Position numbers and translations under genes: made by a program. The notes beneath the pieces are model-generated. The model saw nothing but the letters and a program-made list of their open reading frames with translations. It searched no databases and was not told where the DNA came from. DNA of 64,000 bases, taken from NCBI RefSeq assembly GCF_043876815.1, contig NZ_JBAWKA010000003.1:186001-250000 (forward strand), in the 5' to 3' direction. This DNA is from Gaetbulibacter_A sp043876815 (GTDB taxonomy: Bacteria; Bacteroidota; Bacteroidia; Flavobacteriales; Flavobacteriaceae). Each line of letters begins with the position of its first letter. Positions within the stretch are counted from its first letter, which is position 1. This document shows, piece by piece, positions 1-9,089 of this stretch.

Positions 1-1
1 T

Positions 2-1810
2 TCTGTGGCTTTCTCTATGAAGTCGGATGAAACTTCGTCTCAGGTTGAGTATGTGGCCGCTACGCCACATTTCTTAGAATCTTGGGGTGATACGGAGTTG
101 AAAAAAGGACACTTTGGTTTAATGCAACCAACGATTCGTCCGTTATTCGATACGAAGCAATTTCAGGATGTACTTTTAACCTGGAACGACAACCCGTCTT
201 CATACCATGATTATATCAAGGAAACCTGGGGAACAGGTATTTTAGGAGGAAGTCCATTCAATAAAGCACTACATGATGGGGTTTTTATGGGGGCTATAGC
301 AACTGAAACTCCTGATACAGTAGAATCTCCAGAAGAAAATGAAACTATGGAAACTGCCATGGGTGAAGCGGCTCGTGCTTTAGCGGCATCTGCGAAGGCT
401 GCCTCCGGTGGTTTAGAATTAACCTTATATACAAAAATAGGTATGGGTGATGGTAGACAAGCCAACAACCCATGGTTACAAGAATTCCCGGATCCGATCA
501 CGAGAACATCTTGGGATAATTACCTTACGGTTTCAAAATACGATGCCGATGCCCTAGAATTGGTAAACACACATGTTTCTAATGGAGCATTAAATGGTAG
601 TTACGCTAATGTTACAGTTAATGGAACGACCATAAAAGTTCCGGTGATCATTCAACCTGGTCAGGCAAAAGGGTCTGTTGGTTTAGCTCTTGGATATGGA
701 AGAACGTCTGAAGGGATGAAGGACGAAATGAAAACTGGAGTTAATGCCTATAAATTCTACCAAAACTTTAATACCTTTCAGGAGGCTACAGTTGGTTTAG
801 CTGAGGGTGAGCATGAATTTGCTTGTGTTCAGTTACAGAATACTATGGTAGGTCGTGGAGATATTATTAGGGAAACAACTTTAGAAGTCTTCAATACTAA
901 GGATAAGCACTATTGGAATGAAGTAGAGCACGTAAGTTATGATCATAACGACATTACAGTGCGTGATAAGAATGCCAATATCTGGGAAGATTTTGATCGT
1001 TCGGTTCAACCACATTTCAATTTGTCTATCGACTTAAATGCTTGTACCGGTTGTGGTGCTTGTATTATTGCATGTCATTCAGAGAATAACGTACCTGTTG
1101 TTGGAAAACGCGAAGTACGTAAATTTAGAGATATGCACTGGTTACGCGTAGACCGCTATTATTCTTCAAACGATACGTTTGAACAAGAAAGAGAAGATCT
1201 TGAAAACCTAAAGGCTTTCGAAACCTATACAAAAGTAGAAACGCAGTCTTACGATAATCCTGAAGTAGCTTTTCAACCTGTAATGTGTCAGCATTGTAAC
1301 CACGCACCTTGCGAAACTGTGTGTCCGGTTGCTGCAACTTCTCATGGTAGACAAGGTCAGAACCAAATGGTTTATAACCGTTGTATTGGTACCCGTTACT
1401 GTGCAAATAACTGTCCTTATAAAGTACGTCGTTTTAACTGGTTCTTATACAGTGAGAACGATGAGTTTGATTACTATATGAATGATGATCTTGGGCGTAT
1501 GGTATTGAACCCAGACGTTGTGGTAAGATCCAGAGGTGTTATGGAAAAATGTTCTATGTGTATCCAAAAAACACAAAAAACAATTCTGGATGCAAAACGC
1601 GAAGGTCGTGAAGTAAAAGATGGAGAATTCCAAACAGCATGTTCAGCAGCGTGTAACAATGGTGCTATGGTATTTGGAGATATCAATAATAAAGAGGCTA
1701 AGATAGTGGAAAAACTACATGACGATAGAATGTATCATCTATTGGAAGGTGTAGGTACCAAACCTAATGTTATGTATCAGGCTATGGTTAAGAACACCAC
1801 AGAATCATAA
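2..1810 (+). CDS. actB: Alternative complex III iron-sulfur subunit ActB, 5'-truncated by window
   Basis: This is the C-terminal part of the large periplasmic Fe-S subunit of alternative complex III, which passes electrons from menaquinol toward cytochrome c. The reading frame is open to the left edge, so the true start lies outside the window. Four cysteine clusters typical of ferredoxin-like [Fe-S] binding are visible: CTGCGACIIAC (about 1042-1076), CQHCNHAPCETVCP (about 1285-1324), CIGTRYCANNCP (about 1381-1420) and CSMC (about 1549-1560). The region before them matches the molybdopterin-oxidoreductase-like fold of ActB, which in this family lacks the cofactor. It ends 29 bases before actC and heads the operon running to coxA. 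Family assignment is firm; the length of the missing part is unknown. Confidence 0.95.
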   Translation, partial: SVAFSMKSDETSSQVEYVAATPHFLESWGDTELKKGHFGLMQPTIRPLFDTKQFQDVLLTWNDNPSSYHDYIKETWGTGILGGSPFNKALHDGVFMGAIATETPDTVESPEENETMETAMGEAARALAASAKAASGGLELTLYTKIGMGDGRQANNPWLQEFPDPITRTSWDNYLTVSKYDADALELVNTHVSNGALNGSYANVTVNGTTIKVPVIIQPGQAKGSVGLALGYGRTSEGMKDEMKTGVNAYKFYQNFNTFQEATVGLAEGEHEFACVQLQNTMVGRGDIIRETTLEVFNTKDKHYWNEVEHVSYDHNDITVRDKNANIWEDFDRSVQPHFNLSIDLNACTGCGACIIACHSENNVPVVGKREVRKFRDMHWLRVDRYYSSNDTFEQEREDLENLKAFETYTKVETQSYDNPEVAFQPVMCQHCNHAPCETVCPVAATSHGRQGQNQMVYNRCIGTRYCANNCPYKVRRFNWFLYSENDEFDYYMNDDLGRMVLNPDVVVRSRGVMEKCSMCIQKTQKTILDAKREGREVKDGEFQTACSAACNNGAMVFGDINNKEAKIVEKLHDDRMYHLLEGVGTKPNVMYQAMVKNTTES

Positions 1811-1839
1811 AAATTTGAATTAAGATAATTATTTAAAAT

Positions 1840-3567
1840 ATGTCGTCACATTACGAAGCACCTATAAGAGAACCATTAGTTAGTGGGGAAAAGTCATATC
1901 ATGACATAAGTCTTGATGTTGGTGCCCCGGTATTGGGAAAAGCTAACAAAGCGTGGTGGATAGTTTTTAGTATTGCCCTTGCTGCTTTTCTATGGGGAGT
2001 AGGATGTATTATTTACACCATATCTACGGGTATTGGAGTTTGGGGATTGAATAAAACCATTAACTGGGCCTGGGATATTACCAATTTCGTTTGGTGGGTA
2101 GGTATCGGTCATGCGGGAACTCTGATCTCTGCGGTACTCTTATTGTTCCGTCAAAAATGGAGAATGGCTGTAAACCGTTCGGCGGAAGCCATGACAATCT
2201 TTGCCGTGGTACAAGCTGGTTTATTCCCTATTATTCACATGGGTCGTCCTTGGTTAGCTTATTGGGTATTACCTATTCCAAACCAGTTTGGATCATTATG
2301 GGTAAACTTTAACTCACCACTATTATGGGATGTATTTGCGATCTCAACCTATCTATCGGTATCCTTAGTGTTCTGGTGGACAGGCTTATTACCAGATTTC
2401 GCTATGATTCGTGATCGTGCCGTAAAACCGTTTCAAAAGAAAATTTACACCTTATTAAGTTTTGGCTGGTCTGGACGTGCAAAAGATTGGCAGCGCTTCG
2501 AGGAAGTTTCCTTGGTATTGGCTGGTCTTGCGACGCCTTTAGTACTTTCTGTACATACCATTGTATCTTTCGATTTCGCCACGTCGGTTGTGCCTGGATG
2601 GCATAGTACCATTTTCCCTCCATATTTCGTTGCAGGAGCGATCTTCTCAGGATTCGCTATGGTACAGACCTTATTGATTGTGATGCGTAAAGTTTCGAAT
2701 CTCGAAGATTATATTACCGTGCTTCATATTGAATATATGAACAAGGTGATCTTATTAACAGGGGGTATTGTATCTATCGCCTACGGAACAGAATATTTTA
2801 TCGGATGGTATTCCGGTAACCCTTATGAAAATTATACATATTTATCATTCGGTGCTGCAACCGGTCCTTATTGGTGGGCATTCTGGGCATTGATTATTTG
2901 TAACTTCGTTGTGCCATTGACCCTATGGGTTAAAAAATGGAGACGAAATATTATGTGGACTTTCGTTGTAGCATTTATCATTAACATTGGTATGTGGTTC
3001 GAGCGTTTCAACATTATTGTTGTTGACTTAAGTAAAGGAAGGTCACCATCAGGCTGGGCGATGTTCCAACCTACATTTGTAGACATTGGTATTTTTATAG
3101 GAACCATCGGATTTTTCTTTGTTCTGTTCCTGCTGTATGCGAGAACATTCCCAACCATTGCTCAGGCGGAAGTAAAAACCATCCTGAAGTCTTCTGGAGA
3201 GCGTTACAAAAGATTACGTTCGGAAGGCAAAACTTTAGAAGGAGCTGCTACGGATAAACGAACCTCTTCAATAGACACGTTTAGTGGTGAACCACAGCAC
3301 AAACATTCAGGAGAAATAGCTTTGCTAGTTGACAGACTGGGTGCTTTCGATCCTAAAACCGAGAAAAAAGATGATCTGCAAAAAATAAATGGTATTGGTC
3401 CAAAATCGGCATTACATTTAAATGATATGGGTATTTACTCTTATGTGCAGATTAGTAGAATGACCAAAAGAGAATATGACTTGTTTGACTCAATTACAGG
3501 TGCTTTAAAAGGAAAAGCAGAACGTGAAGATTGGGCAGGACAAGCTAAAAAATTATTAAACGAATAG
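1840..3567 (+). CDS. actC: Alternative complex III quinol-binding membrane subunit ActC (NrfD/PsrC family) with C-terminal helix-hairpin-helix extension
   Basis: This polytopic membrane protein of 575 residues belongs to the NrfD/PsrC family, which holds the quinol site of alternative complex III. About ten hydrophobic segments span residues 40-450, with the conserved tryptophan-rich helices expected of the family. After the last membrane segment there is a charged linker. From about residue 510 follows a soluble domain starting DDLQKINGIGPKSA, an HhH motif that looks like the small DNA-binding or protein-binding HhH module found fused to many bacterial proteins. That tail is unusual for a respiratory subunit. 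The gene sits between actB and actD, with a 4-base gap to actD. Membrane identity is certain; the role of the tail is not known. Confidence 0.95.
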   Translation: MSSHYEAPIREPLVSGEKSYHDISLDVGAPVLGKANKAWWIVFSIALAAFLWGVGCIIYTISTGIGVWGLNKTINWAWDITNFVWWVGIGHAGTLISAVLLLFRQKWRMAVNRSAEAMTIFAVVQAGLFPIIHMGRPWLAYWVLPIPNQFGSLWVNFNSPLLWDVFAISTYLSVSLVFWWTGLLPDFAMIRDRAVKPFQKKIYTLLSFGWSGRAKDWQRFEEVSLVLAGLATPLVLSVHTIVSFDFATSVVPGWHSTIFPPYFVAGAIFSGFAMVQTLLIVMRKVSNLEDYITVLHIEYMNKVILLTGGIVSIAYGTEYFIGWYSGNPYENYTYLSFGAATGPYWWAFWALIICNFVVPLTLWVKKWRRNIMWTFVVAFIINIGMWFERFNIIVVDLSKGRSPSGWAMFQPTFVDIGIFIGTIGFFFVLFLLYARTFPTIAQAEVKTILKSSGERYKRLRSEGKTLEGAATDKRTSSIDTFSGEPQHKHSGEIALLVDRLGAFDPKTEKKDDLQKINGIGPKSALHLNDMGIYSYVQISRMTKREYDLFDSITGALKGKAEREDWAGQAKKLLNE

Positions 3568-3571
3568 TAGT

Positions 3572-4105
3572 ATGGAAGAATCTTCAAAAGTTATACACGC
3601 TATTTATACTGATGACGATATTTTGATGTCAGCTGTAAAAAAAGTAAAAGCAGCCAAGTATCATATCGAAGAGGTGTTTACGCCGTTTCCGGTTCACGGA
3701 TTGGATAAAGCCATGGGGCTTGCCCCAACCCGTCTTGCTATCACTGCGTTCTTATATGGATTAACAGGTTTAACAGTTGCCATCGTAATGATGAATTATA
3801 TGATGATTCAGGATTGGCCGCAGGACATTGGTGGAAAACCGAGTTTTACGTACTACCAAAATATGCCGGCTTTTGTTCCTATTATGTTTGAACTTACGGT
3901 ATTTTTTGCAGCGCATTTAATGGTGATCACATTTTATTTAAGAAGTAAGATCTGGCCATTCAGAAAGCCTGAAAATCCCGATCCAAGAACAACAGATGAT
4001 CACTTTTTGATGGAAATAGCTGTTGAAGGTGACTCCAAAGCTCTTGAAAGTTTATTAAAAGAAACAGGTGCCGTAGAAATTAATTTAGTTGATAAAGCCC
4101 ATTAA
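3572..4105 (+). CDS. actD: Alternative complex III subunit ActD (DUF3341)
   Basis: This 177-residue DUF3341 protein is the small membrane subunit ActD of alternative complex III. The N-terminal 60 residues form a soluble domain that includes the typical segment EEVFTPFPVHGLDKAMG. Two transmembrane helices follow (about 63-85 and 105-128), with a charged C-terminal tail. It starts 4 bases after actC and ends 8 bases before actE, so it is almost certainly cotranscribed and translationally coupled. ActD is thought to help hold ActC and the peripheral subunits together, but a catalytic role is not known. I see no anomaly. Confidence 0.93.
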   Translation: MEESSKVIHAIYTDDDILMSAVKKVKAAKYHIEEVFTPFPVHGLDKAMGLAPTRLAITAFLYGLTGLTVAIVMMNYMMIQDWPQDIGGKPSFTYYQNMPAFVPIMFELTVFFAAHLMVITFYLRSKIWPFRKPENPDPRTTDDHFLMEIAVEGDSKALESLLKETGAVEINLVDKAH

Positions 4106-4113
4106 TACAATAT

Positions 4114-4680
4114 ATGAAAAGCTTAATTAAAATATCCGTAGTATTTGTTGTTGTAGTGAGTTTTGTATCGTGTAAAAACGATAGATCTCCAAACTACCAG
4201 TACATGCCTAATATGTATGAAGCTGTACCTTATGAAACCTACAGCGAATCTAATGCTTTTGCTAACGGACGAGAAGGACAATTACCTGTAGAAGGTACAA
4301 TTCCGCGAGGACATAGTCTTTTTGAATACCCGAATACAACACAGGGCTATTTAATGGCTAAAGAAAATCTAACAAGTTCTTTAGATTCAACTCAGGTAAA
4401 CATGGTTCAGGCTAAAGAATTATATGAGATTTACTGTGGTATATGCCACGGAAACAAAGGCGATGGTAAGGGAAAATTGGTGCAACGTGAAAAAATACTT
4501 GGTGTGCCAAGTTATGATGATGCCGGGAGAGCCATTACGGAAGGAAGTATTTACCATACGATCTACTTCGGAAAGAACGCCATGGGTAGTTACGCTAACC
4601 AACTGAACGAGAAAGAACGTTGGGAAGTCGTGGCCTATGTGTTACAATTAAAACAAGCACTTGAAGCTTCGGCCAAATAA
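4114..4680 (+). CDS. actE: Alternative complex III monoheme cytochrome c lipoprotein ActE
   Basis: This 188-residue lipoprotein is the small cytochrome c of alternative complex III. A lipoprotein signal ends in a lipobox with Cys20, anchoring the protein at the periplasmic face. A single heme c attachment site CGICH (Cys108, Cys111, His112) is followed by the GNKGDGKG stretch common in class I cytochromes. A downstream methionine near residue 156 is the likely sixth heme ligand. It should take electrons from ActB or ActA and pass them to the CuA site of CoxB. It lies between actD and actF in the conserved order. Confidence 0.93.
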   Translation: MKSLIKISVVFVVVVSFVSCKNDRSPNYQYMPNMYEAVPYETYSESNAFANGREGQLPVEGTIPRGHSLFEYPNTTQGYLMAKENLTSSLDSTQVNMVQAKELYEIYCGICHGNKGDGKGKLVQREKILGVPSYDDAGRAITEGSIYHTIYFGKNAMGSYANQLNEKERWEVVAYVLQLKQALEASAK

Positions 4681-4724
4681 GTGTATTAACGATAAAAGAA
4701 TAACCTGCATTATATATTTAAAGT

Positions 4725-6101
4725 ATGTACAAGCTATCTGGTAATTTAAAAGTATTTTCAATCATTCTAATGGTATTAGGACTTGCCGGTCTATCCTATG
4801 GATTTTTAACCACGCCTAAGACGGTTGATGATGTGAAAGAAATTTTGGCTGCTCAGGAAAGTCATCATGGAGAAGAGGATGCTGCCATGTCTGGGCATGG
4901 AGAAGACACGCATAAAAATTCCTTTGTGGATCAGGCACGTGGCGAAGAAGGTTATTCAGCTCATGCTATGGAACAGCTTCACGAGCAAATGGATGAAGAG
5001 CACGGTGGAGATCACATGGAGCACGTATTGCACCAGTTACAGACTAAACCTTGGTCTGCTACTTTTATATCGGCCTTTTTCTTTTTTATGATAGCTTTGG
5101 GTGCCTTGGTATTTTATGCTATTCAATATGCTTCATCTGCGGGATGGTCGCCAGTATTGTTCCGGGTTATGGAAGGAATTACGTCGTATTTACTACCAGG
5201 ATCTATAATTGTTGTGGCTATTGTTTTATTGGCCGGAACTCATTTCTTTCCTTGGCAGGACCACGAATTGGTAGCTGATGATAAAATAATACAAGCTAAA
5301 TCCGGATATTTGAATTTTCCATTCTTTGTGATCCGTGCGATATTATATTTGTTAGGGTGGAACTTATATCGTCATTTTTCAAGAAAAAATGGGTTGCAAG
5401 AAACCTCTGGCGATTTAACCCCGTATAAAAAGAACTTTAAAATTTCAATTTACTTCCTAGTATTCTTTATCATTACAGAATCAACTATGGCCTGGGATTG
5501 GTTTATGTCTATGACACCGCACTGGTACAGTACGCTATTTGCCTGGTATATTTTTGCAAGTATGTTTGTGTCTGCTATTACGGTAATTGCGATGGTAACC
5601 ATCTATTTAAAATCAAAAGGTCTGGTACCGTTCATTAATGACAGCCACTTACATGACCTAGGTAAATTTATGTTTGCTTTCAGTATTTTCTGGACCTACC
5701 TGTGGTTTGATCAATTTATGTTGATATGGTATGCCAATATGCCTGAAGAAGTCGTTTATTTCGTACTACGAATTCAAGAATATAACGGACTGTTCTTTGG
5801 TATGCTAGTCCTCAATTTTGTATTCCCTATTCTTGTGCTCATGAACAGCGATTACAAACGTGTACCATGGTTTGTAATGATAGCCGGCCTTGGTATTTTA
5901 GTAGGGCACTACATTGATATTTTCCTATTAGTAATGCCGTCAACCGTTGGACTTAACTGGTCGTTTGGCGTAACAGAAATTGCTAGTATCCTATTCTTTT
6001 TAGGCTTATTTATACTTGTAGTAGGAACAGGATTATCAAAAGTAAATTTACAACCGGAAGGAAATCCGTTCATTAAAGAAAGTGAAGGATTCCATTATTA
6101 A
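4725..6101 (+). CDS. actF: Alternative complex III membrane subunit ActF
   Basis: This 458-residue ActC-like membrane subunit of alternative complex III is thought to stabilise the complex and perhaps take part in proton translocation. One helix spans residues 10-28. A soluble loop (about 31-110) follows, carrying ten histidines (47, 48, 58, 63, 80, 86, 93, 97, 100, 103) with many Glu, Asp and Met. About nine further membrane helices complete the protein. The histidine-rich loop should face the periplasm and resembles metal-binding segments, which may matter next to a copper oxidase. It lies 44 bases after actE and 31 before coxB in the same operon. Confidence 0.92.
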   Translation: MYKLSGNLKVFSIILMVLGLAGLSYGFLTTPKTVDDVKEILAAQESHHGEEDAAMSGHGEDTHKNSFVDQARGEEGYSAHAMEQLHEQMDEEHGGDHMEHVLHQLQTKPWSATFISAFFFFMIALGALVFYAIQYASSAGWSPVLFRVMEGITSYLLPGSIIVVAIVLLAGTHFFPWQDHELVADDKIIQAKSGYLNFPFFVIRAILYLLGWNLYRHFSRKNGLQETSGDLTPYKKNFKISIYFLVFFIITESTMAWDWFMSMTPHWYSTLFAWYIFASMFVSAITVIAMVTIYLKSKGLVPFINDSHLHDLGKFMFAFSIFWTYLWFDQFMLIWYANMPEEVVYFVLRIQEYNGLFFGMLVLNFVFPILVLMNSDYKRVPWFVMIAGLGILVGHYIDIFLLVMPSTVGLNWSFGVTEIASILFFLGLFILVVGTGLSKVNLQPEGNPFIKESEGFHY

Positions 6102-6132
6102 TTAAGATATTAAATAAAGACGAACGATAAAC

Positions 6133-7200
6133 ATGACAGCTTTATTAACCATTATAGTTTTAGTAAGTATCCTGATTGCCATCTGGCAGATGGTGAAGAT
6201 CTTTGATTTAGCAAAAGCTAAAACTGAAAACGCTGGAGTTGCAACCGATAAAGATAATTCGGTAAATGGCTATTTGATGATGGGCTTTTTACTTTTCATC
6301 TATGTTATAACAATTATTTCATTTGTAAAATGGGGTGATTTACCATTATTATCTAATTCGGCATCTGCACACGGTCCAACGATCGACCGCTTAATGATCA
6401 TCACTTTAATTGTGATCTTCTTTGTGCAAACGGTAACCCAGTTTTTATTACACTATTTTGCATTTAAATACAAAGGAGAAAAAGGTAAAAAAGCCTTATT
6501 CTTTGCCGATAATAATAAGCTTGAAGCGATCTGGACCATCATTCCGGTTATTGTTTTAGCAGGATTGATTATCTATGGATTAAATACCTGGATCAACATT
6601 ATGGGTGTTGATGAAAGTGACGATCCATTGGTCATTGAATTATATGCACAACAGTTTAACTGGACGGCACGATATGGAGGCGACGATAATACTTTAGGAA
6701 AAGCTAATGTACGTTTGATCGATATCAACACGGCTAACATTTTGGGTCTTGATGAAGCAGATCCAAACGCAGCAGATGACGTGATTACCAAAGAATTACA
6801 CTTACCTGTAGGCCGACCAGTATTATTCAAAATGCGTTCTCAGGATGTGTTACACTCTGCATATATGCCACACTTCAGAGCACAAATGAACTGCGTTCCT
6901 GGTATGGTGACACAATTTGGATTTACACCAACGGTAACAACAGAAGAGATGCGTTTGCGCCCTGAGATCGTTGATAAGGTAAAAAATATTAATGTGATTC
7001 GTCAGGAGAATAGTAAAGAATTGGCAGCTAAAGGAGAAGCGCCTTTAGACCGTTATGAGTTTGATTACTTATTGCTTTGTAACAAGATCTGTGGTAAGTC
7101 ACATTACAATATGCAAATGAAAATTGTTGTAGAATCCCAGGAAGATTTTGATGCTTGGATGAAAGAGCAAACGAAATTCAAAAACTCTCTAATTAACTAA
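6133..7200 (+). CDS. coxB: Cytochrome c oxidase subunit II
   Basis: Subunit II of the heme-copper oxidase accepts electrons from cytochrome c at its dinuclear CuA centre. The CuA ligands are visible as Cys316, Cys320, His324 and Met327 in CNKICGKSHYNM, with the upstream histidine in SAYMPHF. Four hydrophobic helices precede the periplasmic cupredoxin domain, two more than the usual hairpin. Between the first CuA histidine and the cysteines there is an extra segment of about 35 mostly charged residues not found in classical subunit II. The gene follows actF and precedes coxA by 23 bases, so complex III and the oxidase are made as a unit. Confidence 0.95.
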   Translation: MTALLTIIVLVSILIAIWQMVKIFDLAKAKTENAGVATDKDNSVNGYLMMGFLLFIYVITIISFVKWGDLPLLSNSASAHGPTIDRLMIITLIVIFFVQTVTQFLLHYFAFKYKGEKGKKALFFADNNKLEAIWTIIPVIVLAGLIIYGLNTWINIMGVDESDDPLVIELYAQQFNWTARYGGDDNTLGKANVRLIDINTANILGLDEADPNAADDVITKELHLPVGRPVLFKMRSQDVLHSAYMPHFRAQMNCVPGMVTQFGFTPTVTTEEMRLRPEIVDKVKNINVIRQENSKELAAKGEAPLDRYEFDYLLLCNKICGKSHYNMQMKIVVESQEDFDAWMKEQTKFKNSLIN

Positions 7201-7223
7201 CAAAAGAAAAAACGAGATAGATT

Positions 7224-9017
7224 ATGTCAGCACACGCAGATACTCACGCTCACGAAGAGGACCACGGGCATCATCATAAAGAAACCTTTGTAACTAAATA
7301 TATATTTAGTCAGGATCACAAAATGATTGCCAAACAGTACCTTATTACGGGTACTATTATGGGTGTAATTGGTGTTTTAATGTCTATGATGATGCGTATT
7401 CAGATCGCATGGCCGGAACAACCTAATGTTATCTTTGAAGCTCTTTTAGGAAAATGGGCACCCGATGGTGTTATGGATGCTGATATTTATTTGGCATTGG
7501 TAACCATTCATGGAACCATTATGGTATTCTTCGTTTTAACAGCAGGATTGAGTGGTACGTTTAGTAACCTTTTAATACCGTTGCAAATTGGCGCACGTGA
7601 TATGGCCTCAGGTTTCCTTAATATGGTTTCCTACTGGTTGTTCTTTACATCTAGTGTGGTCATGGTAATCTCATTATTCGTAGAAACTGGTCCTGCAGCT
7701 GCAGGATGGACTATTTATCCACCATTAAGTGCCTTACCTATGGCTCAGAGTGGTTCTGGGATGGGTATGACCTTATGGCTCGTTTCTATGGCCATATTCA
7801 TTGCCTCATCTTTATTAGGATCCTTGAATTATATCGTTACAGTAATAAACCTTAGAACAAAGGGCATGTCGATGACCAGATTGCCATTAACTATTTGGGC
7901 ATTCTTTATTACAGCTGTTATCGGTGTGATCTCTTTCCCGGTATTATTGTCTGCGGCTCTATTACTGATCATGGATAGAAGTTTTGGAACATCATTCTTC
8001 TTATCTGATATATTTATTCAAGGTGAAGTCTTGCATTATCAAGGTGGTTCACCGGTATTGTTCGAACACCTTTTCTGGTTCTTAGGACACCCTGAAGTAT
8101 ACATCGTTATTTTACCAGCGATGGGACTAGTATCTGAAATTATGGCTTCTAACTCTAGAAAACCTATTTTTGGTTATCGGGCGATGGTTGCTTCAATATT
8201 AGCTATTGCATTTTTATCAACCATTGTATGGGGTCACCATATGTTCATTTCCGGAATGAATCCGTTCTTGGGGTCTGTATTTACATTTACAACTTTATTG
8301 ATCGCGATTCCATCGGCTGTAAAAGCTTTCAACTGGATAACGACTTTATGGAAGGGTAATATTCAAATGAACCCTGCGATGTTGTTTTCCATTGGTTTTG
8401 TATCGACATTCATCACTGGTGGTTTAACAGGAATTATTTTGGGTGACAGTGCGCTTGATATTAACGTTCACGACACTTATTTCGTAGTAGCACATTTCCA
8501 TTTAGTGATGGGAATCTCAGCATTGTACGGTATGTTCGCCGGTATTTATCACTGGTATCCAAGATTATTTGGTCGTATGCTAAACAAGAATTTGGGCTAC
8601 ATCCATTTTTGGGTAACCGCGGTTTGTGCTTACGGGGTATTCTTCCCGATGCACTTTATAGGTATGGCAGGTTTACCACGTCGTTATTATACCAATTCAA
8701 ACTTTCCGTTATTTGATGATATAGCTAATGTGAATGTCATTATTACGACGTTCGCACTTATCGGAGGGGTTGTTCAGATCTTATATTTATACAATTTCTT
8801 TGGAAGTATTTTCTACGGAAAGAAAGCACCTCAAAATCCATGGAAATCTACAACTCTAGAATGGACAGCACCTGTGGAGCATATGCATGGAAACTGGCCG
8901 GGCGAAATTCCTCACGTACATCGTTGGGCTTACGATTACAGTAACCCTTCACATGATGTTGATTTTGTACCTCAGAACGTGCCTTTAAAAGAAGGAGAAG
9001 AAGAGTTACATCATTAG
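7224..9017 (+). CDS. coxA: Cytochrome c oxidase subunit I
   Basis: This 597-residue catalytic subunit of an A-type heme-copper oxidase reduces oxygen to water and pumps protons. Visible motifs are HPEVY (CuB histidine, cross-linked tyrosine and the D-channel glutamate of type A1 oxidases), the CuB pair in WGHHMF, and HDTYFVVAHFHLVMG, which holds the heme a3 and heme a ligands. Twelve or more membrane helices are evident. The N-terminus has seven histidines in its first 18 residues, which is unusual and may be metal-binding. It ends the operon; a strong terminator follows directly. Assembly needs heme A and copper, for which related genes lie at 24063-29045. Confidence 0.97.
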   Translation: MSAHADTHAHEEDHGHHHKETFVTKYIFSQDHKMIAKQYLITGTIMGVIGVLMSMMMRIQIAWPEQPNVIFEALLGKWAPDGVMDADIYLALVTIHGTIMVFFVLTAGLSGTFSNLLIPLQIGARDMASGFLNMVSYWLFFTSSVVMVISLFVETGPAAAGWTIYPPLSALPMAQSGSGMGMTLWLVSMAIFIASSLLGSLNYIVTVINLRTKGMSMTRLPLTIWAFFITAVIGVISFPVLLSAALLLIMDRSFGTSFFLSDIFIQGEVLHYQGGSPVLFEHLFWFLGHPEVYIVILPAMGLVSEIMASNSRKPIFGYRAMVASILAIAFLSTIVWGHHMFISGMNPFLGSVFTFTTLLIAIPSAVKAFNWITTLWKGNIQMNPAMLFSIGFVSTFITGGLTGIILGDSALDINVHDTYFVVAHFHLVMGISALYGMFAGIYHWYPRLFGRMLNKNLGYIHFWVTAVCAYGVFFPMHFIGMAGLPRRYYTNSNFPLFDDIANVNVIITTFALIGGVVQILYLYNFFGSIFYGKKAPQNPWKSTTLEWTAPVEHMHGNWPGEIPHVHRWAYDYSNPSHDVDFVPQNVPLKEGEEELHH

Positions 9018-9042
9018 TATAAGTACATTAAAAATAATATTG

Positions 9043-9073
9043 AAAAGCCTTTCTGAAACAGAAAGGCTTTTTG
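9043..9073 (+). terminator. Rho-independent terminator after coxA
   Basis: A perfect 13-bp stem (9043-9055 with 9059-9071) has a 3-base AAA loop and ends in a T-run. It closes the act-cox operon. The -7 box of ruvB begins only 5 bases later. Confidence 0.9.
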
Positions 9074-9075
9074 TT

Positions 9076-9083
9076 TATATTTG
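9076..9083 (+). promoter_or_regulatory. Bacteroidota -7 promoter box for ruvB
   Basis: TATATTTG matches the TAnnTTTG -7 consensus of the Bacteroidota primary sigma factor. It ends 6 bases before the ATG at 9090, so the transcript should have almost no leader. No TTG lies at the usual -33 spacing; that region is occupied by the terminator hairpin. Confidence 0.6.
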
Positions 9084-9089
9084 TGTAGT

